Counted from the stretch's first letter, positions 10,773-20,036 are shown. The stretch is DNA of 64,000 bases from DTYU01 sp040757355 (GCA_040757355.1 JBFLWY010000005.1:24480-88479), one strand, 5' to 3'. Translations and numbers: made by a program. The notes: generated by a model from the letters alone, not told the origin.

Positions 10773-12134
10773 CTAAATGTCCATGTCCGCCAGATCGACT
10801 TCGAGCTCTTTTTCCCGTTCCATCAAGTACTTCGGCGTAACAAACGGATAGTTGTAATGTTTCCACCATTTCACGGCAACCTTGTAGACCTCAGGACGGA
10901 AAATGACCGGTGGCGGGAAGACACCCTCGGACACCATACCGCGGATGAAGCTGCCGCTGAATTTCTGTTTTTCCTTGGAGTGGCCGCAGTTGCCGCTGTA
11001 CGCGATCTCGCCGCACTTCGGGCAGTACCAGAACTCGAGCATGTTCTGCGGTCTGATCTTCAAGCCGTACGGCACTTCGTTTACCGGAGCCGGGAAACCG
11101 AAGCTGGGCACACCCTTACCCCAGAGGATCTGGGTGGCGAACATGTCGTAGTACTCGCCGACGGCCGCATGGTCTCTACCGAACATGTGGTGCGTGCAGC
11201 CCATATTTTGCCGGACTATGCCGTGGAGCAGGGACTCGAGCGGGTTGCCGTACCGCATATCCCACAGCAGGATGGTCACCATATGCCTCTCCGGCTTGAT
11301 GTACCCGCCGAGATTCACGGCCTCGTGTCCTTCGACGATGGCCTCATCCGGATAGTCGCCTTTCCGCTTGACACCGATTACAGCATTCACCAGAATGCCG
11401 TGGCAGGGCTCGGAGTCGCCGGTATAAGCGGCATTCTTCATAAGGAACTCGTGGCCGACATGCGGAACGTTTCTGGTCTGGTGGTTGATAACCGTCCGCC
11501 AACCTCTCCTGTCGAATTCCTCCCTGCATTTTGCCGGTGGGAACCAGAACCTGTCGAAAGGAGATTTTAGCTTGGGCTCATTAATGATTTTGTACTTCCC
11601 AGCATATACGATTCTGTTCAGGCTTTTATATATCACCCAGCCTGGGTGTTTCTTATCGAAGGGCTCTTTGACGACCTCGGGGTTGGCTTCCGGGGTCCCG
11701 AAGGTTTTGGTGGCTAATTCTTCCGGATCGATCTCGTATATTTCCTCTACGTCGAGAATCGCAAAGGGTTTTCCCTTAAGTTTGAGAAGCACTCTGTCTC
11801 CCGAAGTAACACCCAATTTCTTATGATCTTCCTCAGAAACGTCGAAAACAAGCGGATACGGGAAGACCCAGTCGTTGAGCAATCTTCTCTCTTTTAAAAT
11901 TCTTTCCACTTCCGCCTGCTTCATCGACCCTTCTACCGGGGAGAAGAAGCCATAGCAGGTAGACATAATTTCCCGGTAAACGTTCCGTACCGGAACACCC
12001 TTTTCGTCAACTGTCGGTTTGATATCAAGAACAGGGCAACCTTTTGCCAACTTCTTGCCGGCAGCCGGATCGGTTACGACCCTGTCGATAAGTCTGCCGC
12101 CGTGAGGCTCAGGCCTTTCAATCCTTATGGACAT
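10773..12134 (-). CDS. sat: Sulfate adenylyltransferase (ATP sulfurylase), dissimilatory type
   Basis: Converts sulfate and ATP to APS and pyrophosphate, the first step of sulfate reduction, in the cytoplasm. The 453-residue chain has the catalytic QTRNVPHVGHE motif (219-229, with the two histidines of HxGH) and GRDHAAVG at 319-326. A zinc site is formed by C371, C374, C383 and H385 (CPKCG...CGH), as in the monofunctional Sat of Gram-positive and archaeal sulfate reducers. There is no APS-kinase domain. The ribosome binding site AAAGGAGGTAC precedes the ATG. It is first in a two-gene unit with its own promoter at 12366-12394. Confidence 0.98.
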   Translation of the reverse strand: MSIRIERPEPHGGRLIDRVVTDPAAGKKLAKGCPVLDIKPTVDEKGVPVRNVYREIMSTCYGFFSPVEGSMKQAEVERILKERRLLNDWVFPYPLVFDVSEEDHKKLGVTSGDRVLLKLKGKPFAILDVEEIYEIDPEELATKTFGTPEANPEVVKEPFDKKHPGWVIYKSLNRIVYAGKYKIINEPKLKSPFDRFWFPPAKCREEFDRRGWRTVINHQTRNVPHVGHEFLMKNAAYTGDSEPCHGILVNAVIGVKRKGDYPDEAIVEGHEAVNLGGYIKPERHMVTILLWDMRYGNPLESLLHGIVRQNMGCTHHMFGRDHAAVGEYYDMFATQILWGKGVPSFGFPAPVNEVPYGLKIRPQNMLEFWYCPKCGEIAYSGNCGHSKEKQKFSGSFIRGMVSEGVFPPPVIFRPEVYKVAVKWWKHYNYPFVTPKYLMEREKELEVDLADMDI

Positions 12135-12365
12135 TTATGTACCTCCTTTTTTTCCTAAGACAGATGCATCTTATCTTTTGACTTCTGTCAAAGCGCAACT
12201 CTCAAAAAAAATATTAAACGTGCACGTCAGTTAACGGAAACCTGTCTGAACCGGCACCCACCTCCCTTTTGATTTGTGATTAATGGAACATGCGATAGCA
12301 AAAAAATTAAACGTTCAGCGTGTCTTTAAGTGAATTAGGAGGATAAAACCAAAGACTTTAACTGG

Positions 12366-12394
12366 AGTATAATTTATTCTCCAAGGCTTGTCAA
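12366..12394 (-). promoter_or_regulatory. Predicted strong promoter of sat
   Basis: TTGACA (12394-12389), a 17-nt spacer and TATACT (12371-12366) on the minus strand. It lies about 230 nt upstream of sat, leaving a long leader (12135-12365) in which I see no known riboswitch and no open frame. Confidence 0.7.
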
Positions 12395-12472
12395 TACCTT
12401 ATGGGTACATAACGTAAAAAAGCCGCAAGGTATTCTAAAACGGGTCAAGAACCCTATTGTTAGGTTAGGCTA

Positions 12473-13552
12473 TCACACTTTAAACCGGAAATGAATTATG
12501 TCTCCATCTTTGACGATATAGTCTTTTCCTTCGATCCGTAACAGACCTGCCTCCCGGACTTTAGCCGGTGTGCCGTGTTTTTCGAGGTCGTGGAATTGCA
12601 TGACTTCGGCCCTGATGAACCCGCGCTCCATATCCGAGTGCACTCGTCCGGCCGCCTTTTTTGCGGCGGTTCCCTCTTTTACCGTCCAGGCTTTTAACTC
12701 GTTTCCGTCCACGGTGAAAAAGGAAATTAACCCGAGGGCATGGTAAGCCGCCTTTGCAAGGCGCGCTATCCCGGGTTCCTCGAGTCCGAGGTCGCTCAAA
12801 AACTCCGCCCGGTCGTCAGGAGGCAACTGCGCTATCTCCGCCTCAATCTGAGCGGAGACTTCGATCAGCGGTATGCCGCGCTCTGCAGTGTATCTGGTAA
12901 GTTGGTTCCGCTGCGGATAGCCCTCCCGACGTATGCCTGTTTCGTCAAGGTTCACTACGGCGACAACCGGTTTGACTGTAAGGAATCCGTAACCAGCAAA
13001 AACCTTCTCCTCCTCCGGCATAAGAACAAGTTCCCCTATCGGCTGCTCGTTATTAAGCAACTCAAAGCAGCGTTCAAGTAGCGTGATTTCCGCCTCAGAC
13101 TGTTTGGGTATTTTTTTGCCGCTCCTGATATGCTCTAGTCTTCGTTCAACCAGTAAAGTATCCGCCAGGAGGATCTCGGCATGCAGTTCCTGTAACTCAC
13201 GAAAAGGCAAAACTTCTTCGAAATAAGCCGGTACCTCGCCGGCGCTGAACGCCCGGACCACTAAACAAAGCGCGTCGGCGCGGCGCACCTCTTCCAAAAA
13301 ACGCACGCTCGCAGCCTTGTCTCCTCCCCTTGGGTCTAAACCCGGAATGTCCCTGATATCGACCCGCGCATACGTGACCTTCGCGGGGCCGTAAATCGCC
13401 GCAAGAAAATCTACCCGCCTGTCCGGAACCGGAGCAGAGCCGACGTGTACCTTTGTCTCCCCGGGAATGCCTGTGGGGCGGTTGCTACCAGTGAGCAGGT
13501 TAAAAAATGTGGTTTTCCCCACCAGCGGCAGGCCGACAAGCCCGATTTCCAA
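12473..13552 (-). CDS. ychF: YchF-family (Obg-related) P-loop nucleotidase
   Basis: A 359-residue translation-factor-class P-loop protein. G1 is GLPLVGKTT (residues 7-15) and G3 is DIPGLD. The G4 position reads NLDE, an NxxE form that in YchF replaces the usual NKxD and shifts specificity toward ATP. The C-terminal TGS/DUF933 region contains AWTVKEGTAAKKAAGRVHSD and ends DGDIIHFRF. The start is TTG at 13552 with GGGGGTAAG upstream. G1 differs from the classical GxPNVGKST of YchF, so it may belong to a divergent subfamily. It is divergent from the DtxR gene. Confidence 0.9.
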   Translation of the reverse strand: MEIGLVGLPLVGKTTFFNLLTGSNRPTGIPGETKVHVGSAPVPDRRVDFLAAIYGPAKVTYARVDIRDIPGLDPRGGDKAASVRFLEEVRRADALCLVVRAFSAGEVPAYFEEVLPFRELQELHAEILLADTLLVERRLEHIRSGKKIPKQSEAEITLLERCFELLNNEQPIGELVLMPEEEKVFAGYGFLTVKPVVAVVNLDETGIRREGYPQRNQLTRYTAERGIPLIEVSAQIEAEIAQLPPDDRAEFLSDLGLEEPGIARLAKAAYHALGLISFFTVDGNELKAWTVKEGTAAKKAAGRVHSDMERGFIRAEVMQFHDLEKHGTPAKVREAGLLRIEGKDYIVKDGDIIHFRFKV

Positions 13553-13793
13553 CGTCTTACCCCCATACCACCAGGATAACCTTGCGGCTATCCGCCATTC
13601 GTATCTTCCTGAAAAATCCGACTACCACAACAGTCTATCAGAAATCTAGTCGTTTAACCACCGGTGGAACAAGCAGCGGCACGCCGGCCATAAACTATGT
13701 AAAAGCCTTAAGCCGGTTAGAAAAAACTAAACAGTTGATGACATAAAATTTATGCGAAGAGCTCTTCAAAAAAATAGAAAAAGGAGGTGCGCC

Positions 13794-14243
13794 GTGCTGT
13801 CACCGAGCCTGGAAGACTACCTGGAAGAAATATACCGGTTCTCGTTAGACAACAACGTCGTGAGGGTAAGCGATATTGCAGCGTGCCTGAACGTAACCCT
13901 GCCGTCGGTAAATAATGCCATCAGGAAATTAAGCGAAAAACAGTATCTGATATACAAAAAATACAGGCAACTGGTGCTGACTGAAAAAGGCCGCAAGGTG
14001 GGAAGATTTCTGGTTGATAGAAATAAGATACTGCAAAACTTTTTAATGACGATAAGCGCTCAGTGTGATGTGCGAGCAGAGGCGGAAGCCATGGAACATT
14101 ATTTAACCCTACCCACTATCAGGGCTATAGAAAACCTGATGGACTTCTTAGAGGCTAACCCCAATTGCCGGCAAGAATTCTTAGAGCACTGCCGTTACCG
14201 AAAAGAAAAAGGTCTGGGTCTAAAAGACGGGTATGTGGAGTGA
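13794..14243 (+). CDS. DtxR/MntR-family metal-dependent repressor
   Basis: A 149-residue transcription factor. I chose GTG at 13794 because AAGGAGGTG lies at 13781-13789; an upstream ATG lacks such a site. The start LSPSLEDYLEEIYRFS is typical of the family, followed by a winged helix (VRVSDIAACLNVTLPSVNNA) and the metal-binding/dimerisation region with a helical CDVRAEAEAMEHYLT segment. There is no SH3-like third domain, so it is MntR-sized. It lies just upstream of feoA-feoB, which suggests iron-dependent control of ferrous uptake; iron versus manganese sensing cannot be decided here. Confidence 0.88.
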   Translation: MLSPSLEDYLEEIYRFSLDNNVVRVSDIAACLNVTLPSVNNAIRKLSEKQYLIYKKYRQLVLTEKGRKVGRFLVDRNKILQNFLMTISAQCDVRAEAEAMEHYLTLPTIRAIENLMDFLEANPNCRQEFLEHCRYRKEKGLGLKDGYVE

Positions 14244-14353
14244 GTAAGCGGTGTAACACACCAAAGCGGTTTAACATAATATTCATATTATCAGCTTGTT
14301 AGACGCGCTTAACATCCTTAAGCAGTCATAAGAAACAAAGGAGTCGTTCACGA

Positions 14354-14540
14354 CCCAGCACTCAATGGACTTCTTGCCCTTTGAAGGACAGACCTTCATT
14401 GAGCTTAAATGCCCAGCACTCAATGGACTTTTTGAGCTTTGGAGGAGAGACCTCCTTTAGTCTAATGAAGTGATAGCTTTCAAACTTCAAGGATTGCATT
14501 GAGTGCTGGGTTAAACTTCAAGGATTACATTGAGTGCTGG
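14354..14540. repeat. Palindromic element copy C (nested/duplicated ends)
   Basis: Two left ends (CCCAGCACTCAATGGACTT at 14354 and again at 14412) are followed by two right ends (TGAGTGCTGGG at 14500-14510 and TGAGTGCTGG at 14531-14540). Internal words such as CTTCAAGGATT and AAGTGATAGCTTTCAAACTT are shared with copies D and E. It looks like one element inserted into, or partially duplicated within, another. No gene is supported between 14244 and 14892. Confidence 0.85.
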
Positions 14541-14558
14541 TCGCCACCTGCTTAATGA

Positions 14559-14636
14559 GAGGTGAGAAGTGCGAAGTTGGAAGTGGGATTCTCGAAGAAA
14601 TTCGCTGCGCGAATTTCTCTCTATAAATCTCACCTC
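14559..14636. repeat. AATTCGC-centred palindrome, copy 1
   Basis: A perfect inner inverted repeat AGAAATTCGC-TGC-GCGAATTTCT (14596-14618) lies within outer arms GAGGTGAGA (14559-14567) and TCTCACCTC (14628-14636). The centre resembles the palindrome at 27394-27418 inside the eCIS operon, and the flanking purine-rich words (GAAGTTGGAAGTGGGA) resemble GGAAGTCGGAGGTCGG there. Confidence 0.65.
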
Positions 14637-14663
14637 TAACCTCCCACATCCCGCCTCTTAAAT

Positions 14664-14850
14664 GGCAGGCAGGCCGGGATGAAAATGATTCAATTGCTCG
14701 GGCTTTAGCCTTTTATCAACGTCGAACGCAGAACGTCAAACGGACCCTACCCAGCACTCAATAGACTTCTTGCACTTCGAAGGACAGACCTTCATTGAGC
14801 TTAATGAAGTGATAGCTTTCAAACTTCAAGGATTACATTGAGTGCTGGGC
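14664..14850. repeat. Palindromic element copy D with extended inverted homology to copy E
   Basis: The core 14750-14850 (CCCAGCACTCAATAGACTT ... TGAGTGCTGGGC) is identical, as reverse complement, to 19798-19898. Similarity continues through the left flank (14664-14749), where CGTTCGAC / AAAAGGC / TTTTCATCCCGGCCTGCC words recur inverted at 19899-19984. The element is itself an imperfect palindrome centred near GAGCTTAATG. It ends about 40 bp before the feoA start. Confidence 0.92.
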
Positions 14851-14892
14851 TGTCAGCATAAGGATAAGCGTATTTTCGGAGGAGGACTTGCG

Positions 14893-15132
14893 ATGGCCGG
14901 CTTGGTAACGTTAAATACCCTGCCTGTCGGCTCTTTTGCCCTGGTAGCGAAAATCAGCGCCGAAGGCATGACCCGCAGGCGGTTGCTGGACCTGGGCCTG
15001 GTTCCCGGCACACGCGTGGAAGTGGTCAGGCGGAGCCCCTTGGGCGACCCGATAGCCTACAACATTAGAGGTGCTTTAATCGCCCTGCGTAAGGAGGAGT
15101 CCAGCCAGGTAATGGTCGTTAACAGCAAATAG
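14893..15132 (+). CDS. feoA: FeoA, ferrous iron transport accessory protein
   Basis: A 79-residue SH3-like cytoplasmic protein that supports FeoB. I place the start at ATG 14893 because GGAGGAGG lies 7 bp upstream; the longer frame from 14842 begins inside a repeat. Family features are SAEGMTRRRLLDLGLVPGT and VVRRSPLGDPIAYNIRGALI followed by ALRKEE, with the usual small beta-barrel spacing. It is followed 18 bp later by feoB and preceded by a DtxR-family regulator. Confidence 0.95.
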   Translation: MAGLVTLNTLPVGSFALVAKISAEGMTRRRLLDLGLVPGTRVEVVRRSPLGDPIAYNIRGALIALRKEESSQVMVVNSK

Positions 15133-15150
15133 AATTCGGGGAGAAAAGCA

Positions 15151-17319
15151 GTGGGTTTAACCAAACGATCAACCGGGACGTCGACTGCCGGGGAACTCTT
15201 CAATCTTCCTGTTTTATACAGCCAGCCCGTTATTGCCCTTGCCGGCAACCCCAACACCGGAAAAAGCACCTTGTTCAATATGTTGACCGGTTTGCGCCAG
15301 CATACCGGCAATTGGCCCGGTAAAACAGTTTTACACGCCAAGGGCAGCTTTATTTGTGACGGCTGCAAGTACACCCTGGTGGACCTGCCAGGGACTTATT
15401 CGTTACTGGCCAATTCCGTGGAAGAACAGGTGGCCAGGGACTTCATCTGTTTCGCAAAGCCTGACGTTACCGTAGTTGTCGTTGACGCCACGTGTCTGGA
15501 ACGAAACCTCAACCTTGTACTACAGGTCATGGAAATCACTGACAAGGTTGTTGTCTGTCTTAACTTGATGGATGAAGCAAGGCGTAAAGGAATCCAAATT
15601 GACATCGAAAAACTCAACGAAAAACTGGGCTTGCCAGTGGTTGCCACGGCAGCCCGCAGCGGCGAAGGTTTAAACCGGTTAATGGAGACAGTAACCAGGG
15701 TAGCAAGGGGAACAGTAAAGCCAAAACCCCGCCGGATAACCTACCCTAAACATATTGAAAAAGCCGTTTCCGTCCTGGACCTCGAAGTGCAAGCCCTTGT
15801 TGGCACGGAGCTTAATTCCCGCTGGGTGACCCTCCGCCTCCTGGAAGGTGACGCTTCCTTTGTGGAATCCCTACAAATACTAACAGACAAGAGTATTAGT
15901 CTGGCTTCACAAAAAGTGCTTTTTGAGCACCGGTATTCCCTGGATTGCATTATAGAACAAGCCGAGAAACTTATGTGTCATAGGAAGAATGAAGTACGAG
16001 ACAGTATAGTAAAAACTATTTATAGGGTCGCGGAAAAGATAACCGCCTGTGTTGTCAGTACAGAAGGAGATGAAAAGGCCGACTGGGACCGCAAGATCGA
16101 CAATGTTCTTACCTCGCCGGTTTGGGGTTTTCCCATCATGTTCGGCTTGCTGGCGGTTGCCTTCTGGATAACTCTTATTGGTGCAAATTATCCCTCGGCA
16201 GTGCTGGCAGACGGACTGTTCTGGGTGGAAGCACGATTAACCGATCTCTTCTCAGCACTCAATGCACCCGAATGGCTGCACGGCTTTCTCGTACTGGGGG
16301 TTTACCGGTGTCTGGCATGGGTGGTATCGGTCATGCTGCCGCCTATGGCCATTTTCTTTCCGTTGTTCACTCTGCTTGAAGACGCAGGTTACCTGCCTCG
16401 GGTGGCCTTCAACCTCGACGGTTTTTTCAAAAAAGCCGGCGCCCACGGCAAGCAGGCTCTTACCATGACTATGGGATTCGGCTGCAATGCGGCAGGTATT
16501 ATCGCCTGCCGAATAATTGAATCGCCGCGGGAAAGGCTGATCGCCACCCTGACCAACGTTTTTGTTCCGTGTAACGGCCGCTTCCCTACTTTGATTGCGT
16601 TGTCCACGGTCTTTGTCGGCGGTGCAGTGACAATGTCTCTCAGCGGGGCTGTCGCAACCTTAACGGTTAGCGGGTTGGTCGTTTTCGGCATAATTGCCAC
16701 ATTTTTTGTCTCCTGGATGCTGTCCAGAACCTTGCTTAAAGGAGTACCCGCATCGTTCACACTGGAACTGCCGCCTTACCGAAGGCCTCAAATCGCCCGG
16801 GTACTGGTACGTTCGCTACTTGACCGGACCGTGTTCGTCCTTGGCCGGGCCGTGATAATCGCCGCCCCCGCGGGCGGCCTTATCTGGATACTGGCCAATA
16901 CCACTATAGGCGACACAAGCATACTGACTACCGTGGCGGGTTGGTTGGACCCCATCGCCCGGCATATGGGCATGGACGGGTTCATTCTGCTGGCGTTTAT
17001 TCTGGGACTCCCGGCCAACGAAATCGTTCTGCCCATTTTAATAATGAGTTACCTTTCCGGAGGGACGCTAACCGAACTGGACAGCCTGGCCTCCCTGTAC
17101 CACCTTCTGGTTGACCAGCACGGCTGGACCTGGCTTACCGCCCTTTGTACCATGCTGTTCGTCCTCTGTCACTGGCCCTGCGGCACTACCCTTTACACCA
17201 TCCGGAAAGAACAAAACAGTTTGCGCTGGACGCTACTGGCAGCGGTTATCCCGGCAGTCGTCGGTGCACTGGTGTGCATAGCGGTAAACTACCTGGTGCG
17301 GGGGTTGGGGCTTGTGTAA
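15151..17319 (+). CDS. feoB: FeoB, ferrous iron transporter with G domain
   Basis: An inner-membrane Fe(II) permease of 722 residues, GTG start at 15151 after GGGGAGAAAAG. The N-terminal G domain has G1 GNPNTGKST (32-40), G2 HTGNWPGKTV, G3 DLPGTYSL and G4 NLMDEA. The helical GDI-like region follows, then the gate region and transmembrane core with GCNAAGI, conserved FeoB positions FVPCNGRFPT and GLPANEIVLPIL, and the late helix CHWPCGTTLYTIRKE. It forms an operon with feoA. No feoC follows. It is convergent with the GNAT gene. Confidence 0.98.
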   Translation: MGLTKRSTGTSTAGELFNLPVLYSQPVIALAGNPNTGKSTLFNMLTGLRQHTGNWPGKTVLHAKGSFICDGCKYTLVDLPGTYSLLANSVEEQVARDFICFAKPDVTVVVVDATCLERNLNLVLQVMEITDKVVVCLNLMDEARRKGIQIDIEKLNEKLGLPVVATAARSGEGLNRLMETVTRVARGTVKPKPRRITYPKHIEKAVSVLDLEVQALVGTELNSRWVTLRLLEGDASFVESLQILTDKSISLASQKVLFEHRYSLDCIIEQAEKLMCHRKNEVRDSIVKTIYRVAEKITACVVSTEGDEKADWDRKIDNVLTSPVWGFPIMFGLLAVAFWITLIGANYPSAVLADGLFWVEARLTDLFSALNAPEWLHGFLVLGVYRCLAWVVSVMLPPMAIFFPLFTLLEDAGYLPRVAFNLDGFFKKAGAHGKQALTMTMGFGCNAAGIIACRIIESPRERLIATLTNVFVPCNGRFPTLIALSTVFVGGAVTMSLSGAVATLTVSGLVVFGIIATFFVSWMLSRTLLKGVPASFTLELPPYRRPQIARVLVRSLLDRTVFVLGRAVIIAAPAGGLIWILANTTIGDTSILTTVAGWLDPIARHMGMDGFILLAFILGLPANEIVLPILIMSYLSGGTLTELDSLASLYHLLVDQHGWTWLTALCTMLFVLCHWPCGTTLYTIRKEQNSLRWTLLAAVIPAVVGALVCIAVNYLVRGLGLV

Positions 17320-17425
17320 TCAGAAAATGTTCACAAGATTACTAAATACCGTAACCCTACTAAATAAGTAAAACCGCAATAGAGACGTTCAATACCGCTT
17401 TTCCGTTCACAAAACTGGTGACACC

Positions 17426-17935
17426 CTATAATCGCAGCTCGTACCTTTCCTCAGTTAGCGGTTGCCCCCAGAGGACGTGGGCCTTTTCTTCCGTTTTCCG
17501 GAAGCCGAAGGACTCATACAGGCGGCGGGCGGCATCCAGGTGTGCGAGTGTCCAGAGATAAACGGTCCGGAACGCGCGTTCTTCACAAAAAGCTATCGCT
17601 TCGGCTAAAAGCACCCGCCCAAGTCCTTGTCCGCGGTGATCCGGGTGCACGATAAACCACCGCAGCTGCGCCGCTGTCTTCGTCCGCCCAAAGATAGCGA
17701 TGGAACCGACTACCCGGCCGTCTGCTTCCGCAACCCAGAGCCTGTCCCGCTCCGGATTATACGAAGCCGCAAATTCAGCAAGCCCCGCGGCGACATATTC
17801 TTCGAACGAAAGATCAAAGCCGTACTCCTGAGCATACAGCAGACCGTGTAGATAAAGCACTTGGCCAAGGTCGCCGGGGCTGCGTGTTCTGATCGTCCAT
17901 CTCGGAGCCAAACTTGTTACAGCGTCGACGGGCAT
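17426..17935 (-). CDS. GNAT-family N-acetyltransferase
   Basis: A 169-residue acetyl-CoA-dependent acyltransferase; substrate unknown. I choose the ATG at 17935 because AAGGAAGTGGG is just upstream; an earlier in-frame ATG at 17989 has none. The acetyl-CoA loop is seen in VHPDHRGQGLGRVLLAEAI, preceded by AAQLRWFI strands and followed by the B motif LDAARRLYESFGFRKTEE. It lies between feoB (convergent) and the last gene of the injection-system operon, whose stop is about 235 bp upstream. It is probably unrelated to either. Confidence 0.9.
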   Translation of the reverse strand: MPVDAVTSLAPRWTIRTRSPGDLGQVLYLHGLLYAQEYGFDLSFEEYVAAGLAEFAASYNPERDRLWVAEADGRVVGSIAIFGRTKTAAQLRWFIVHPDHRGQGLGRVLLAEAIAFCEERAFRTVYLWTLAHLDAARRLYESFGFRKTEEKAHVLWGQPLTEERYELRL

Positions 17936-18171
17936 CTGACCCACTTCCTTAAACCGTGATTCACTTTTAAAACAAAAGGCTGCAGGCATGATAGATTGTG
18001 GCTTTCGCCCAATGAGAGTTGCTGAACTCCGTCACGTTTGCCCATGCAAAACCCGAACCGCCTTCTCTGCGATGGCGTAATTAAAACTCCTCTTGTTCGG
18101 GTGCGCAAGAATGACCGAAACTTTCACCAAGCATCCTCCTATAAAGGATCGTTAGTCGCCCCACCCCATCG

Positions 18172-19755
18172 TCACAGCTCCTTCATGCTTTTTGCAGGCG
18201 CGACCCAGAAGGTGACCGTGTAATCAACGAACTCCCGCACCCGGGCCTCCTCTTTTCTCCTATCCTGCAAAATCGCGGTCAGCTTTTTGGCTACCCGGTC
18301 GACCTTGACTGCCAGCGCCGGTGCCGGTATCTGCTTGAGTTCCAAATTCACCGGCTTCAATTCCTCGCGGACCGTGGGAGGACGGTGCGTAACTATGGGA
18401 GGGGTTGCCGGTGTCGCCTCCAAAACAAACGCCCAAATATCGATGAGTGAAAGGTCTCCAAGATAATATTCATTAATCTCCTTTATCTTGTTCTCTTCCA
18501 TTGTGTTCAGGACGCTTTCACGCCACTTCTTAAGCGTATCGTCATCCACTTGATATTTTTCCTGCAACCCTTTCAACAACCTGTCCAGTAATTTCTTAGA
18601 AATTTGCACCTCTATGCCAATGATGATAGGTTCATTGAAATTCAACTTAAGTTCGAGATCCAGCGCTTTTCTTTCGCCTTGAGCGACGCTGCTTACTACC
18701 AACCTGTAGTGCCGCACGACGTTCTCGGCCGCCTGGTTCCATTTCTCCGCATCTTCGGTTGAGACGTGCTTTATTCGCTTTTTCTTTTCCGCAGGGTCGC
18801 TGCTCTCGGCCTGGTCCCAGCCCAGAGGTCCGGTCTGGGAGTGCTGCACCTGGTGCGGGTTGCTTAAATCGGCTATGTGGTCGCTGATGCTCTGTACCGC
18901 GCCGTTCCACTTTCCGGCGTCCTCCGTTGACAGGTGTTTCGACCGTACCGCCCCGTCCCCGGCGGCCTCCGCCTGGTCCCAACCTGCGGGTCCTGTCTGG
19001 GCGTGTTTTACCCGGTGCGGGTTGTCGAAGTCGTTCAGGTGCTGGTTTAAAAGCGCTTGCTGCCCGCTGTACAGTTCGTAAAGCAGCGGGTTGTTATAAA
19101 CCAGGCGGCGGCATTTTTCAGTCTCGCTCTGGTTTACGGAGACCTGTTTGATCTCGCCGTTCTTGGTTATATCAAGTACTGTTAGCAGCACGCCGGCGTC
19201 TTCACCCGACGGGCACGGCATAACGCCTCCGGAGTCTTCAACCTCATCGCACGGCCACTCGTCCGACAGCAAGAGCTTGAAGCCTTCGAAAATCCTGCTG
19301 TGGCAGCATGTCTCATCGCATCCCGAAGCATCGGCGAGAGCGGGGACCGGCTCCCCGAACGTCTCTTTATACTTGAGGTAAAGGTAATACTTCTTTGTGC
19401 CGCTTAAAGCCGATATCCCCGGCACCTCCAGTTCCTCGCCGTTCAGCGCCCGGTCGGCGACGAGTTCCCGGCCGCAGCCGTCAAGCGCCACACCCGCGGA
19501 AACTGTAACCACCAACTTGTCCGCGGCGGCTCCGGAACCGAAACTTACGCTCTCCACCTCCAGACCGCAGACCACTCCCTGCCCGTGAACCAGCCTGTTC
19601 CCCATGAACCTCTTTTCGTTGAAATACTCCTGCTCAAGCTCGAAATCCCTTACCGTCATCAGCTTGCCGTAAAAATAGGCGTTCCTCTTGAACCGCTGCA
19701 GTTCGAAGCTGGTTTTCACAGTGATTTCGCTCGTTCCTTTTCCCTCGTTAGGCAC
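18172..19755 (-). CDS. eCIS tail-fibre-like protein with NPH repeat
   Basis: A 527-residue protein, last in the contractile injection operon. The N-terminal region (AYFYGKLMTVRDFELEQEYF then NRLVHGQGVVCGLEV) belongs to a family I know from eCIS loci, probably a baseplate-anchoring module. A central tandem repeat follows: NPHRVKHAQTGPAGWDQAE and, about 66 residues later, NPHQVQHSQTGPLGWDQAE, each followed by KH(L/V)STEDAxKWN. NPHxV repeats are typical of phage tail fibres. The C-terminal ~180 residues are unfamiliar and may be the variable tip. Repeats E and F separate it from the rest of the operon. Confidence 0.75.
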   Translation of the reverse strand: MPNEGKGTSEITVKTSFELQRFKRNAYFYGKLMTVRDFELEQEYFNEKRFMGNRLVHGQGVVCGLEVESVSFGSGAAADKLVVTVSAGVALDGCGRELVADRALNGEELEVPGISALSGTKKYYLYLKYKETFGEPVPALADASGCDETCCHSRIFEGFKLLLSDEWPCDEVEDSGGVMPCPSGEDAGVLLTVLDITKNGEIKQVSVNQSETEKCRRLVYNNPLLYELYSGQQALLNQHLNDFDNPHRVKHAQTGPAGWDQAEAAGDGAVRSKHLSTEDAGKWNGAVQSISDHIADLSNPHQVQHSQTGPLGWDQAESSDPAEKKKRIKHVSTEDAEKWNQAAENVVRHYRLVVSSVAQGERKALDLELKLNFNEPIIIGIEVQISKKLLDRLLKGLQEKYQVDDDTLKKWRESVLNTMEENKIKEINEYYLGDLSLIDIWAFVLEATPATPPIVTHRPPTVREELKPVNLELKQIPAPALAVKVDRVAKKLTAILQDRRKEEARVREFVDYTVTFWVAPAKSMKEL

Positions 19756-19797
19756 CTCTACCCCTCCTCCGAAAATCGTTCAACCTTATACTGACAG

Positions 19798-19984
19798 CCC
19801 AGCACTCAATGTAATCCTTGAAGTTTGAAAGCTATCACTTCATTAAGCTCAATGAAGGTCTGTCCTTCGAAGTGCAAGAAGTCTATTGAGTGCTGGGTAG
19901 GGTCCGTTCTACGTTCTACGTTCGAAGTTTATAAAAGGCAAAAGCAGAAGTAATTGAAAACGTTTTCATCCCGGCCTGCCTGCC
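19798..19984. repeat. Palindromic element copy E (inverted twin of copy D)
   Basis: The core 19798-19898 is the exact reverse complement of 14750-14850 (101 of 101 by eye), with homology continuing to 19984. It lies 40 bp upstream of the fibre gene. The adjoining 19968-20031 stretch is a GC-rich hairpin (CCTGCCTGCCGCGCC ... GGCGCGGCGCAGGCAGG). Confidence 0.93.
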
Positions 19985-20036
19985 GCGCCCTGCTTGCGCG
20001 CAACGCGCAGGCAGGCGCGGCGCAGGCAGGTGGTGA

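Noticed and set aside
10857..11570. 237-codon plus-strand frame
   Set aside because: Antisense to sat, which is intact and highly conserved.
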